NCBI GenBank assembly: GCA_016290615.1
Contig: JAEEUS010000005.1
Location: 50,265-114,264, forward strand
Direction: 5' to 3'
Length of the DNA: 64,000 nt
From: Lachnospiraceae bacterium
GTDB lineage: Bacteria; Bacillota; Clostridia; Lachnospirales; Lachnospiraceae
Shown here in pieces: positions 30,861 through 41,409 of the stretch. Made by a program: the position numbers and the translations under genes. Below the pieces are notes generated by a model. That model made no database searches. It was given only the letters and a program-made list of their open reading frames with translations, and had not been told where the DNA came from. Each line of letters starts with the position of its first letter. Position 1 is the first letter of the stretch.

Positions 30861-31505
30861 ATGCAGGACTACAAAAAGATTGATTATTCAAAAAACAAAG
30901 ACGTTGTTCTTCGTTACATCCCGGGGCACTTTATCACACCCAATTCACATGTAAACTATTACATGGATCTAAGTGATATGAAGGCAAGACAGCGTGAAGC
31001 AAGAGCAACAGGAGAGGAACTTGCTGAGATGTATCTGGCATCAGACATCATCGATACGATCCTTTGCTTAAACGGTATGGAGGTTGTGGGAGCATATCTT
31101 GCTAACAAGCTTACAAAAGCAGGTATGATCTCTGCCAACGCTCACAAGACCATTTATATAACAAGTACTGAGTATAATACCAGCGGACAGATGATGTTTC
31201 GAGAAAACAATCAGCACATGATCAAGGGAAAGAGAGTACTTATCCTTATTGATACGGCTACCACCGGAGAGACACTAAAGAGTGCTCTTCGTTCCGTTAA
31301 ATTCTACGGAGGAACACCTATAGGAATATCAGCTATCTATTCCGTTGCAACACAGATGGTGGACGGTACTCCGATCAGATCGCTCTATTCGACAAGGGAT
31401 CTTCCTGATTATGCCGGATATAGCCATGATGACTGTCCTCTGTGCAAAGCTGGAATACCGATTGATGCTATATGCAACGGTTATGGATATTCTACATTAC
31501 AGTAA
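30861..31505 (+). CDS. Orotate phosphoribosyltransferase-like PRTase
   Basis: PRPP-binding VLILIDTATTGETLKSA; C-terminal DDCPLCKAGIP. Confidence 0.82.
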   Translation: MQDYKKIDYSKNKDVVLRYIPGHFITPNSHVNYYMDLSDMKARQREARATGEELAEMYLASDIIDTILCLNGMEVVGAYLANKLTKAGMISANAHKTIYITSTEYNTSGQMMFRENNQHMIKGKRVLILIDTATTGETLKSALRSVKFYGGTPIGISAIYSVATQMVDGTPIRSLYSTRDLPDYAGYSHDDCPLCKAGIPIDAICNGYGYSTLQ

Positions 31506-31529
31506 ATGATAAATTGATGATAAAGTAAA

Positions 31530-31553
31530 AAGCCCGTTCAATGAACGGGCTTT
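31530..31553. terminator. Hairpin terminator between convergent genes
   Basis: AAGCCCGTTCA/TGAACGGGCTT stem with flanking A- and T-tracts. Confidence 0.85.
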
Positions 31554-31577
31554 CATCATTTATATTGTATATTCTGT

Positions 31578-33338
31578 CTAGATTGTAAACATACTTACAT
31601 TTTCACGTAACTCTTCAGCAACCATCTTGAGGTTTTCTGCCTGTTCAACGACATTTTCCATATTAGAATCAAGCATTGATAATGAGGCACTTGTTTCTTC
31701 GGTGGAAGCTGCATTTTCCTCTGATACTGAAGAAAGAGATTCAACCGAATCAAGGATTGAGTTCTTGTTATCATCAAGACTCTGTACGAGTGAAACAATC
31801 TGATTGTTTCCTTCCTCGGATTCACGTAACAGATTAAGCATATCCTTGAATGATTCGCTCATGCTGTTAAGAGCTGTTCCTTCATCTTCGGTAGCTGTTC
31901 TGATATCTTCGGTGAGGGCTCTGTTGCGGTCTGAAAGAGAAGTGATCTGCTTAAGCATACCGGTTATCTCGTTAGCAGCATCATTTGATTCAGCTGCAAG
32001 ATCCTTGATGTTGTCAGCAACGACTGCAAAGCCTTTACCTGCTTCACCGGCCCTGGCTGCCTCAATTGAAGCGTTAAGTGCAAGGAGGTTGGTCTGGTTA
32101 GCGATAGATATGATAAGTTCAGCTGACTGACTTATCTGAGCAACCACGTTAGCTGTTTCTGTAACTGAATCAGAAACCTGCTTAGCTTTTTCTCTGGTGT
32201 TCTTTCCTGAGGTCATCAGATCACTCAGCTGACCCTGAACTTTGGTAGATTCGGTAATAACTGCACGTCCGTTTTCAAGGTTGGAATTTGCGGCTCCTAA
32301 AACATCCTCTACGGCGTTGCCGATCTGGATCGTGATATCAAGTGTTGTCTGAACATCATTAGCCATGTCTGTAGCGCCGTTTGCAAGATCGGAAACCGCC
32401 TGATTGATATCGGCTGTTGCACGCTGTCCATCGGAGATCTTTTCCTTTGTTTCTACTGCTACGTTATCAACACTTTCTGCATCACCGATGATCCTGCCGA
32501 TGGCTGTCTGGAGGCTGCGACGCATGTTCTCTGAAGAAAGTCCTATATTTTTGAATTCCTTTATTGGAGATTCTACATCCATTCCGGTAGCGAAATCACC
32601 AGTTGCCATTCTGTCCATACTGTTGGCGATACGCTTAACTCCGTCTGAAAGAGATTTTGCTGTAAAGATTACAAGTACGTAGAGTAATGCGATCACTACT
32701 AGGAATATGATCAGTGCAACCGTGGCTTTGGTATGCATAGCACTTCTTGAGACTTCAGCTTCTTCTGCGGCCCACGTCTCTACTATATCAGTCATATCAG
32801 AAATGGATTCACGCGTAACTTCAAACTGTTCATTGAAAGCAGTTATATCGCCTTCATTGGTTACAAAATTATATGAATTCAGCCATGCATCATAGTTCTG
32901 ATAAAACTCTTCTTCATATTGCTGATAATTTTTTCCATCTATAAGTGTTTCAGTATAAAGCCTTGAATCTTGCTTCGCTATATCAGAAGCACCCTGAACT
33001 CTTTCGATAAACTGACCAAGGTTTTCTTCGTACGTAGCAAGTCTTGCAGCATAGAGAGCCTCCATCACTTCGGGTGGAAGATTACCATCTGACTGGGAAA
33101 CACTTATATACTGCTGAGCAGCGACCATAGACTGATAGAAATCACGGTCACCATTTACCAACTTGGTATTGATCTGATATAGAGTTTCATAGTAAAGGGA
33201 TTCGGCATTGTTATAAGTAACATCCATCTCATAGCCAAGCAAAATACTAGAGATGATAAGACATATCACCATCGGCAATACAAAGAGCTGTAAGGCCATC
33301 ATAAAAGACATGTTGGCCTTAGAAAAGAGTTTTTTCAT
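31578..33338 (-). CDS. Methyl-accepting chemotaxis protein
   Basis: TM-extracellular helical region-TM-HAMP; signalling hairpin [35 protein letters not shown]. Confidence 0.95.
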   Translation of the reverse strand: MKKLFSKANMSFMMALQLFVLPMVICLIISSILLGYEMDVTYNNAESLYYETLYQINTKLVNGDRDFYQSMVAAQQYISVSQSDGNLPPEVMEALYAARLATYEENLGQFIERVQGASDIAKQDSRLYTETLIDGKNYQQYEEEFYQNYDAWLNSYNFVTNEGDITAFNEQFEVTRESISDMTDIVETWAAEEAEVSRSAMHTKATVALIIFLVVIALLYVLVIFTAKSLSDGVKRIANSMDRMATGDFATGMDVESPIKEFKNIGLSSENMRRSLQTAIGRIIGDAESVDNVAVETKEKISDGQRATADINQAVSDLANGATDMANDVQTTLDITIQIGNAVEDVLGAANSNLENGRAVITESTKVQGQLSDLMTSGKNTREKAKQVSDSVTETANVVAQISQSAELIISIANQTNLLALNASIEAARAGEAGKGFAVVADNIKDLAAESNDAANEITGMLKQITSLSDRNRALTEDIRTATEDEGTALNSMSESFKDMLNLLRESEEGNNQIVSLVQSLDDNKNSILDSVESLSSVSEENAASTEETSASLSMLDSNMENVVEQAENLKMVAEELRENVSMFTI

Positions 33339-33483
33339 ATTAGTACCTCCAACTTCCTTCTCATCCCCCAGTGGGTTTATTTTATCATATCAAACACTGA
33401 GTTGTATATACAAAAGTCAATAATTAAATAAGAAGTAATACATTATGCACATCTATTACGGTTGATGAGTATAATATACAGTA

Positions 33484-33505
33484 ATAATGTCCTTAAGAAC
33501 ATTAT
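33484..33505. repeat. Imperfect 22-bp palindrome in the divergent MCP intergenic region
   Basis: ATAATGT-C-CTTAAG-A-ACATTAT (one mismatched pair). Confidence 0.55.
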
Positions 33506-33540
33506 GTATCAGATAATAGTGTAAATCGGAGGAGAAGGTT

Positions 33541-35217
33541 ATGGCTAGTATTCAAAAGGCAAGAGGTCTGAACATGAAGAAGATGCTTCTCATGATAGGT
33601 CTTATACCTATGGCGGTTGTCATGGTTTTGTTGTTGATCATGGCTTACTTTAAGCTATCATCAGCTATGGAGGATCAGACAAGGCACAGTCTTGAGATAG
33701 CTGCAAACGGTTTGAAGGCTTACTATGAGTGGGATATACAAAACAGAGGAGGGATCGAGTATGAAACCGACTATGTTGACTTCATGGCAGCTGAAGGAAA
33801 TGTTGATCTTACCCTGTTTAAGGATAATACCAGATTTGTTACAACAATAAGAGATGCAAGTGGAGAGAGAATAGAAGGCACACAGTGTAATTTCGCTGTA
33901 TGGGAGACATGTCTTAAAGGCGAGGTCTATTATTCTGATGATGTAGTAATAAATGAAATCGACTATTATGTATTCTATACTCCTATTATGAATACTGACG
34001 GTTCTATGTGGGGAATGGCATTTGCAGGAATAACGGCACAAAAGGTTCAGGCTGAAAAGACGCAGCTGCTGATAAACTTTATAATAATGAGTGTTCTGCT
34101 CTTTGTAATATTTGCCCTTGCCGTTGTATATGTATCAAAGATAGTGGTAAATCCTCTGGCAGCGGTTGCTGACAGCATACATGATATCGCGGAAGGTGAT
34201 CTATCACAGAGTATTAATATAAAAGCCAAACTTGCGGAGACTAAGGCACTTGTTTCTTCTGCTGAGAAACTTCAGAATTCTATCAGCAGCGTAGTGAGTG
34301 ATATTAAGGATTCGTCTGCAACACTTGTAAACGGTATTGACGAGGTTGCAGCTTTGTCTGAGCAGACAGCTGAAGGGACCGAGCAGATCTCTGTGGCTAT
34401 GGGAGATATCTCAGAAGGAGCCTTCTCAATAGCTGACAGTGTCCAGGATATCAATACCAAGGTTATAGATATGGATGGAATCATCAATGACATATCTGTA
34501 AACGTTGATGAGCTTACAAACGGCGCCAAGTCAATGAACAAGGCAAATATAGATGCGGTTAACTATATCCGTGAGATGGATGTAAGCAGCAAGCAGACTA
34601 CAGATGCCGTAGAGAAGATCTCTGCCAGCATAGCAAAGACTCATGAATCCGTAGGAAAGATCACGGATGCGGTAAATCTTATTTCAGACATTTCTAGTCA
34701 GACTAACCTCCTTGCACTTAATGCATCTATTGAATCAGCAAGAGCGGGAGAGGCCGGCAAGGGATTTGCGGTAGTTGCCGAAGAGATCAAAAAGCTTGCG
34801 GAACAGAGTAATGAATACGCTCTTGAGATTGCTGATATCGTTAATGAGATCAAGATACAGTCCAACGACTGTGTGGATATGTCTGAAAATGTCCGGGATG
34901 CCATATCCAAAGAACAGGAGCTTCTCGGTGATACCATGGCAAGGTTCGATGTGCTCGAACAAGAGATCACCAAGGCTGTTTCAGGTATAGAGAGCATAGG
35001 CGGAAAGACAAAGAATCTCATAAATATCAAGGATGTCATAACAGAGAATGTTGGTAATCTGTCTGCCGTATCTGAAGAGAATTCGGCATCCAACGAGGAG
35101 ATCACAGCTTCTTTAGGAAATGTAACCGAAAACATCAATACAATAAGCGAGGATAACAAGAACATGAATGATCTTGCAAAGGGCCTTGCCGATATGGTTG
35201 AGTATTTCAGAGTATAG
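33541..35217 (+). CDS. Methyl-accepting chemotaxis protein with Cache-like sensor
   Basis: TM-Cache-like region-[37 protein letters not shown]. Confidence 0.94.
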   Translation: MASIQKARGLNMKKMLLMIGLIPMAVVMVLLLIMAYFKLSSAMEDQTRHSLEIAANGLKAYYEWDIQNRGGIEYETDYVDFMAAEGNVDLTLFKDNTRFVTTIRDASGERIEGTQCNFAVWETCLKGEVYYSDDVVINEIDYYVFYTPIMNTDGSMWGMAFAGITAQKVQAEKTQLLINFIIMSVLLFVIFALAVVYVSKIVVNPLAAVADSIHDIAEGDLSQSINIKAKLAETKALVSSAEKLQNSISSVVSDIKDSSATLVNGIDEVAALSEQTAEGTEQISVAMGDISEGAFSIADSVQDINTKVIDMDGIINDISVNVDELTNGAKSMNKANIDAVNYIREMDVSSKQTTDAVEKISASIAKTHESVGKITDAVNLISDISSQTNLLALNASIESARAGEAGKGFAVVAEEIKKLAEQSNEYALEIADIVNEIKIQSNDCVDMSENVRDAISKEQELLGDTMARFDVLEQEITKAVSGIESIGGKTKNLINIKDVITENVGNLSAVSEENSASNEEITASLGNVTENINTISEDNKNMNDLAKGLADMVEYFRV

Positions 35218-35235
35218 ACGTTTTGATTAGAATAT

Positions 35236-35273
35236 AAGGTCGTCGTTTGATATATAAATGACGACCTTTTTTG
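35236..35273 (+). terminator. Rho-independent terminator
   Basis: AAGGTCGTC(GTTT)...(AAAT)GACGACCTT-TTTT. Confidence 0.9.
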
Positions 35274-35328
35274 TTGAAAAGATATGTGATAAAATAATCT
35301 TCGTTGAAAAATGTGGGGGACAGACAGG

Positions 35329-35892
35329 ATGAGAAAGACATTTTTGCGTTTGATCTGCGTTATCCTTGCAGCCGTTTTGCTGACAGGATGCAGCAGTTAC
35401 AGAGGGGGAAAGATTAAGGACGGAGTATATACCAACGATATTTACGGTTTTAAAGTCACACCAGATTCTGATATGACATACCTTGAGGATCCGATTCAAT
35501 CAGATGACTACGCGGTCGCTCTGAGTTACTGCTATATGCAGGGAGGAAAGGATTCCTTCATTGCCGAGTATGCTCTCGATAATCCCAGAGGCGGTCTTAT
35601 GGTAGTGAGCGAGGACAATGTTAACGGCTTTTCTACCGATGATTTTGTTGAGAATATCCAGGATCAGATGAAGGATAAGTTATTCTTCACCTATACGACC
35701 GATGCCAATGAAGATGTCACCATAAACGGAGTCAAATTCAGAAAATTCGTATTAAACAGTGACGGAAATCACCAGACTTTTTTGATAAAGGTAACAGAGT
35801 CAAGAATACTGTTTGTTTATATAGCGGTAACCAAAAACGGAATAAAGGACGGCCTGGAAGAGAAGTATCTTAATGCAATCTCAGGAATTTAG
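35329..35892 (+). CDS. Hypothetical lipoprotein
   Basis: MRKTFLRLICVILAAVLLTGCSSY lipobox; ATG 35329 preferred over 35311. Confidence 0.8.
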   Translation: MRKTFLRLICVILAAVLLTGCSSYRGGKIKDGVYTNDIYGFKVTPDSDMTYLEDPIQSDDYAVALSYCYMQGGKDSFIAEYALDNPRGGLMVVSEDNVNGFSTDDFVENIQDQMKDKLFFTYTTDANEDVTINGVKFRKFVLNSDGNHQTFLIKVTESRILFVYIAVTKNGIKDGLEEKYLNAISGI

Positions 35893-37102
35893 AGTAACAG
35901 ACAATAAAATAAAGTGTGAAGTTCTCATTGTCGGAGCAGGACCTGCGGGAATGATGGCCGCCATAAGTGCTGCCCGCAATGGCAGTCAGGTCATTGTCAT
36001 TGAGCAAAAGGACATACCCGGAAAGAAGATTTATGCCACGGGCAACGGCAGATGCAATTTCACAAATCAATACTACGACAGCCGCGTTTTCAGGGGAGAG
36101 TGTCCTCAATTTGCCTATGATGCATATAAAAGATTTGACAAGGATGAATTGATAGGTTTTATGCATCAACTCGGTGTGACAAGCAGAGATATAAACGGAT
36201 ATATATATCCGTATAACGAACAGGCAAGAAGCATCGTAAATGCTCTTGTTTACGAATGCAAAAGACTTGGTATAGATATCAGATGCAGCGAGAAGACTCT
36301 TGATATAGTTAAGGATGAATCCGATATCGAGGGCGGCTTTCTGGTCACTACAGATAAGGGCATATACCGCTGCGAAAATGTGATATTAGCTCCCGGAGGA
36401 AAGGCAAGCCCGACACACGGAAGTGACGGCAACTTAAATAAGATCATTAGAAAACTCGGACATGAGATCGTTTTGCAGGATCCGGCTTTGGTGCCTTTAA
36501 GATTCGCTGACAGTTCGCTTTCTCTCCTGGCTGGAGTCAGATGCAAATGCAGGACTGTTTTGATGATAGACGAAACTGCATATGATGAAGAAAGCGGCGA
36601 GATCATTTTTAACGCCGATAACATAAGCGGAATCCCGGTAATGCAGATGAGCAGATATGCTGTCAAGGCTTTAGCTAAGGGAAAAAAGGTCTGTCTTGAA
36701 CTTGACCTTGTACCGGATATGATTGGCTCAGATCTTAAAGGTTTTATTGAGACATCGATCAAAGAGAGATCCGGTATCAATGAGGCTTTAGGTCTGATAC
36801 TAAATGACAAGTTGGCTGAATACCTCAGTGAAAGAATTAAAGACACAGATGAGCTTGTTAAGAATATTAAGCACTTTAGAATAGAGATAAACGGTGACTG
36901 CGGATTCAACAAGGCCCAGGTAACAGCGGGAGGTGTAAATGCTGAGCAGGTGACCGAAGATATGGAATCAAAGATAATAAGGAGACTCTTTTTTGCGGGC
37001 GAGATACTGGATGTTGATGGAACATGCGGAGGATACAATCTTCAGTGGGCATTTACATCCGGGTATATAGCAGGAACAGCGGTATCTATTAAACAGTCAT
37101 GA
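35873..37102 (+). CDS. HI0933/BaiN family NAD(P)/FAD-dependent oxidoreductase
   Basis: VLIVGAGPAGMMAAISAARNG, KIYATGNGRCNFTN, C-terminal GEILDVDGTCGGYNLQWAFTSGYIAG. Confidence 0.93.
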   Translation: MQSQEFRVTDNKIKCEVLIVGAGPAGMMAAISAARNGSQVIVIEQKDIPGKKIYATGNGRCNFTNQYYDSRVFRGECPQFAYDAYKRFDKDELIGFMHQLGVTSRDINGYIYPYNEQARSIVNALVYECKRLGIDIRCSEKTLDIVKDESDIEGGFLVTTDKGIYRCENVILAPGGKASPTHGSDGNLNKIIRKLGHEIVLQDPALVPLRFADSSLSLLAGVRCKCRTVLMIDETAYDEESGEIIFNADNISGIPVMQMSRYAVKALAKGKKVCLELDLVPDMIGSDLKGFIETSIKERSGINEALGLILNDKLAEYLSERIKDTDELVKNIKHFRIEINGDCGFNKAQVTAGGVNAEQVTEDMESKIIRRLFFAGEILDVDGTCGGYNLQWAFTSGYIAGTAVSIKQS

Positions 37103-38469
37103 AGAAATGCTTTTCAGAAATAAAAAACAAGGGAATATCGCTCAGACATTTTAACATTGTGATGCTAGTGATCGCATTGCTGATATCGGCAGTATTGATC
37201 TTTGCCATGAACAGGACCAATGCACTGTACAAGGTCACAAGTGAAGCAACCGATGATCTGATTGAATGGAGAAGCAGTGCATACGAACTTCAGATAGCAT
37301 CGGATTATCTTACCGATCAGATGAGATCTTTTGTTATTACGGGAGACAAGCAGTATCTTGATAATTACTTAGAAGAAGCTTATGTTACGAAAAGAAGAGA
37401 TAAAGCTCTCAGTATCCTGGAGAAAAATCTTGCTGATACAAAACCTGTGATAGCTCTGGCTCAGGCGATGGATGTTTCAATGAAACTGATGGACAGAGAG
37501 TACTACAGTGCCAGACTTGCCCTGGATGCGTACGGATACTCGCAGGATGAATATCCGCCGGAAGTCATGAATGTATTTTTGACAGAACATGATGAAGCAT
37601 TGAGTGAGCAGGAAAAACTTGATCTTGCCATGGATATGCTCTTTGATGATGAGTATCGAAAAAGCAAGGATGAGATATCCGAGTCAATGCAGAAATGTCT
37701 TGATGAGCTAGTTGGAATAATCGATGAAAAAAAGATCGAAAATGCTTCCAGAATGAAAAGACAGGTTGTGATAGAACATTTACTCACAGTCATGATGATC
37801 GTCATTCTTCTTGGCATTGTATTTCTAACAGGATATCTTGTACTCATTCCACTTAAAAAAGCGGTAGAGAAAATCCGTGAAGATGAGATTATAGACGTCA
37901 GGGGTGCATACGAGATAAGATTCCTCGCACGAACATATAATCTGATGAATCGAGTCAGTCGTGAGAGCAAGGAAAAGCTTGAGTATGAAGCAACCCACGA
38001 TCCGCTTACAGGACTCTATAACAGGCGCGGATATGATTTCCTGCTAAACAATGTTGATATAGAATCATCTGCTTTTTTACTGATCGATCTGGATAAGTTT
38101 AAAAGCATAAATGATACCTACGGCCACGATGTTGGCGACAAGTCACTTACAAAAGTAGCCAGAATACTGCACAGGAGCTTCAGGGCTCAGGATTTTGTCT
38201 GCCGTATCGGCGGAGATGAATTCGCTATCATAATGATACATGCGGAGTCGCAGCTGACAGGAAGAATACAGAACAAGATTCACGAGATCAACGAACAGTT
38301 AAAGATTTCCGCTGCAGATGAAGGACTGCCACCGATATCATTGAGCGTTGGAGTTGTGTTCGGAGACCAGAATTATTCGTTTGATGAGATATTCAGGGAA
38401 GCTGATAAAGCACTCTATAAGGCTAAAGAAGACGAGAACAGAGAAGTTGTATTTGCTGATGCAATCTAA
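37099..38469 (+). CDS. Membrane GGDEF diguanylate cyclase
   Basis: Two TMs, DPLTGLYNRRGYD, FVCRIGGDEFAIIM, ADKALYKAKE; ATGA overlap with upstream gene. Confidence 0.94.
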   Translation: MKKCFSEIKNKGISLRHFNIVMLVIALLISAVLIFAMNRTNALYKVTSEATDDLIEWRSSAYELQIASDYLTDQMRSFVITGDKQYLDNYLEEAYVTKRRDKALSILEKNLADTKPVIALAQAMDVSMKLMDREYYSARLALDAYGYSQDEYPPEVMNVFLTEHDEALSEQEKLDLAMDMLFDDEYRKSKDEISESMQKCLDELVGIIDEKKIENASRMKRQVVIEHLLTVMMIVILLGIVFLTGYLVLIPLKKAVEKIREDEIIDVRGAYEIRFLARTYNLMNRVSRESKEKLEYEATHDPLTGLYNRRGYDFLLNNVDIESSAFLLIDLDKFKSINDTYGHDVGDKSLTKVARILHRSFRAQDFVCRIGGDEFAIIMIHAESQLTGRIQNKIHEINEQLKISAADEGLPPISLSVGVVFGDQNYSFDEIFREADKALYKAKEDENREVVFADAI

Positions 38470-38483
38470 GGGAGGAATACTAC

Positions 38484-39986
38484 ATGATAAAACTTACTAT
38501 TCATGAAAACGAAGATAAGGGTACCATCAGTCCCGAGATCTACGGACATTTTTCGGAGCATCTGGGCAGATGTATTTATGAAGGCCTTTTTGTAGGAGAG
38601 GATAGCGAAATACCAAACAAAAAGGGTATGAGAAGTGATGTTGTCGATGCTCTCAAGGATATGAAACTCCCAGTTTTAAGATGGCCCGGAGGATGCTTTG
38701 CGGACGAATATCACTGGAAAGACGGCATAGGTCCCAAAGAAAACAGAAAGCGTATGGTCAATACCAACTGGGGCGGAGTTGTAGAAGATAACAGTTTTGG
38801 TACTCATGAGTATTTTGAACTTTGTGATCAGCTCGGATGCAAAACATATATCAACGGAAATGTCGGTTCGGGGACTGTCCAGGAAATGGCTGAATGGATC
38901 GAATATATGACATTTGACGGCGAATCACCGCTTGCCAATGAAAGAAGAAAAAACGGACATGACAAGCCATGGAGAGTCGATTACTTCGGAGTCGGAAATG
39001 AAAACTGGGGATGCGGAGGAAACATGCATCCTGAGTATTACGCTGATGTATACAGAAGATATCAGTCATTTGTAAAGAATTATGACAAGGATAAGCCGAT
39101 AAACAGGATAGCATGCGGTCCGTCTGATTTTGATTATGACTGGACTGAAAAGCTGTTAAACAGACTGTTTACCAGATGCTTTGATCATCTTCACGGAAAT
39201 CTTGAGGGAATATCTCTGCATTATTACACATTGCCTCATGACTGGGATCATAAGGGTGATGCGGTGAAGTTTACAGAGGATGAATGGTATATAACTCTTA
39301 ACAAGACCCTTAAGATGGATGAGATAATAACCAAGCACTGCAATATCATGGATAAGTACGATCCCAAGAAGATACTCGCGCTTATTGTTGATGAATGGGG
39401 ATGCTGGTTTGATGTTGAAGAGGGTACCAATCCCGGATTCCTTTATCAGCAGAATACAATGAGAGATGCTCTTGTTGCTGGAATAAATCTAAACATCTTC
39501 AACAAGCATTGTGACAGGGTACGTATGGCAAATATTGCCCAGACGGTAAACGTTCTTCAGTCTGTAATACTCACAGAGGGCAAGAAGATGGTGCTCACCC
39601 CGACTTATCATGTATTCCGTATGTTTAAGTACCATCAGGATTCTAAGCTTTTAAACAGCTTCCTTACCGGAGTAGATGAGACTGGTATAGATGAGTACAA
39701 GGTGCCTGAAGTGACCGAATCTGTATCTAAGAGCAAGGATGGAACGGTAAACATCACTCTCAATAATCTTACTCTTGATTCAGATAAGGAAATAGATATC
39801 AGCTTTGATGAACTTGAGGCCAAGGATATAGAGGCATATATCGTAACGGGAGCGATGGATGCTCATAATACATTTGATAATGCCGATGTTGTGACAACTG
39901 AAGAGTTTACAGGATTTAAGGCTGACGGCAAGAATATCAAAGTTACACTTCCCGCTAGATCGGTAGTGCTCATCAGAGTTAAATGA
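38484..39986 (+). CDS. Alpha-L-arabinofuranosidase, GH51 family
   Basis: ISPEIYGHFSEHLGRCIYEG, RWPGGCFADEYHWKDGIGP, VGNENWGCGGNM, LIVDEWGCW. Confidence 0.95.
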   Translation: MIKLTIHENEDKGTISPEIYGHFSEHLGRCIYEGLFVGEDSEIPNKKGMRSDVVDALKDMKLPVLRWPGGCFADEYHWKDGIGPKENRKRMVNTNWGGVVEDNSFGTHEYFELCDQLGCKTYINGNVGSGTVQEMAEWIEYMTFDGESPLANERRKNGHDKPWRVDYFGVGNENWGCGGNMHPEYYADVYRRYQSFVKNYDKDKPINRIACGPSDFDYDWTEKLLNRLFTRCFDHLHGNLEGISLHYYTLPHDWDHKGDAVKFTEDEWYITLNKTLKMDEIITKHCNIMDKYDPKKILALIVDEWGCWFDVEEGTNPGFLYQQNTMRDALVAGINLNIFNKHCDRVRMANIAQTVNVLQSVILTEGKKMVLTPTYHVFRMFKYHQDSKLLNSFLTGVDETGIDEYKVPEVTESVSKSKDGTVNITLNNLTLDSDKEIDISFDELEAKDIEAYIVTGAMDAHNTFDNADVVTTEEFTGFKADGKNIKVTLPARSVVLIRVK

Positions 39987-39990
39987 TCAG

Positions 39991-40245
39991 ATGGAAAGCA
40001 GAAGAAAGCCATGCAGACTGTGTCTGTTAAAAGATATTGATCCAAAGGAATATGAAAACAGGATAAAGCGTGTTATCGATCTTATGGATCAGAAAGAAAA
40101 AGCATCTGATGATGAGTATGAGAGCAGACTTAATGTCTGCAGGACATGTTCTTATCTTAAGGATGCATTCTGCGGTGCATGCGGCTGCTACGTGGAGCTC
40201 AGATGCATTAAGAAAAACGCAAAATGTCCTTATGAGTACTGGTGA
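39991..40245 (+). CDS. Small cysteine-rich protein (DUF6171-like)
   Basis: CRLC...CRTC...CGACGC...C...C pattern in 84 aa. Confidence 0.7.
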   Translation: MESRRKPCRLCLLKDIDPKEYENRIKRVIDLMDQKEKASDDEYESRLNVCRTCSYLKDAFCGACGCYVELRCIKKNAKCPYEYW

Positions 40246-41310
40246 TCAGAAATTCATATTTGAGATATACATATCATTAAAATCAGGGAGATTTGCTAAA
40301 TAGATCTCCTTGATTTTTTTATATGATAAGAATTCTTCAAGCTCTATATTACCAAGCAGGGTTCCTTTTAACGAAGTATTACCTACCGCTATTGCATTTT
40401 CTTTAAACCATTCAGGAAACATTCCGAGTCTTATACAGCTTGAGATATTTAGATTGTAGCCAAAATTCCCGGCTATATATATACGCAACGTATTCTTGAG
40501 GCTGTTATCTATCTGAGCGGTCAGAAGATCGATACCTGTTCTGACAGCGGATTTTGCCATCTGAAAATCTCTGATCTTTTTCTGTGAAAAATGTATGTTG
40601 CGGGAATCATAGCCACTATCAAAGTATTCATCGTTTAGCAGACCGGTCTCATCCATTACATTTAATAAAAGCATGTCTGAAAGAGCGTCTATGGCATCAC
40701 TTGCATGACCCGGGGCACAGGTTTCAAAAGCTGGGCCGGCGGCAGCTGATGTGATATAGATCTCACTGCCGACAGTCAATACCATTTCCGCATTTGTACC
40801 CATATCTATAAACAGATAGTCATCACATGAGGGAAGTGTCTTTAAACCGCTGTATATATCACCTCCGACAAAAGCAGAGAAACCTTGAGTTATGTTAACT
40901 GGAAACGATATCCCATCTGTCAGTCCAAGCAGGCTGGATTCACTTTTTATGGATTCTGTGTGTACAGGTGAAAACGGATATTTGCCGAGGTTTTCACAGT
41001 CATAGTTCATAAGTATATGGACCATGGTTGTATTAGCTGCGATACTGATGTTGTTTATATCTGCTGTCGTTATCACAGATTTTGCTGTAATGATATCGAT
41101 ATCCTGTTTAAGCACATCTTTGAGGGTAGTACTCATAAGATCGAGTTTTCCCTCGCAGGCACGAGATATACGTGTCATCACATCCAGACCGAAACTTGAA
41201 AGAGGGTTTTTTCGCGATATTGAATAAACGATCTTTCCGTGGTCATCTGCAAGTGCATATTCAATATTTGTTGTTCCGATATCTATTCCCAAAGTGTACA
41301 TCATAAACAC
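40246..41310 (-). CDS. ASKHA-fold / RACo-C-terminal-like (DUF4445) ATPase
   Basis: GIDIGTTNIEYAL; FIDMGTNAEMVL; AAAGPAFETCAPG; IYIAGNFG. Confidence 0.82.
   Translation of the reverse strand: MFMMYTLGIDIGTTNIEYALADDHGKIVYSISRKNPLSSFGLDVMTRISRACEGKLDLMSTTLKDVLKQDIDIITAKSVITTADINNISIAANTTMVHILMNYDCENLGKYPFSPVHTESIKSESSLLGLTDGISFPVNITQGFSAFVGGDIYSGLKTLPSCDDYLFIDMGTNAEMVLTVGSEIYITSAAAGPAFETCAPGHASDAIDALSDMLLLNVMDETGLLNDEYFDSGYDSRNIHFSQKKIRDFQMAKSAVRTGIDLLTAQIDNSLKNTLRIYIAGNFGYNLNISSCIRLGMFPEWFKENAIAVGNTSLKGTLLGNIELEEFLSYKKIKEIYLANLPDFNDMYISNMNF
40279..40320 (+). terminator. Terminator for the + strand gene located inside the 3' end of the - strand ORF
   Basis: AAAATCAGGGAGAT...ATCTCCTTGATTTT (14 bp with one wobble) then T-tract on + strand. 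Confidence 0.8.
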
Positions 41311-41409
41311 AATTATAAATGGCCGCTAACATTGTTTCAAGCTTAAAACTATGGTAAAATCAATGGTTGAGCAACTCATGATATTTGTTCGGATGGAGGC
41401 TTTAGATCC

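Noticed and set aside
31804-32895. Plus-strand ORFs (31804-32130, 32404-32682, 32707-32895) antisense to the MCP
   Set aside because: Low-complexity Ser/Ala/Leu-rich translations typical of the reverse complement of coiled-coil MCP coding sequence.
34272-35165. Minus-strand ORFs antisense to the second MCP
   Set aside because: Same composition artefact as above.
36250-37038. 262-aa minus-strand ORF across the HI0933/BaiN-family gene
   Set aside because: Ser/Pro/Leu-rich antisense translation; the + strand carries a complete conserved flavoprotein.
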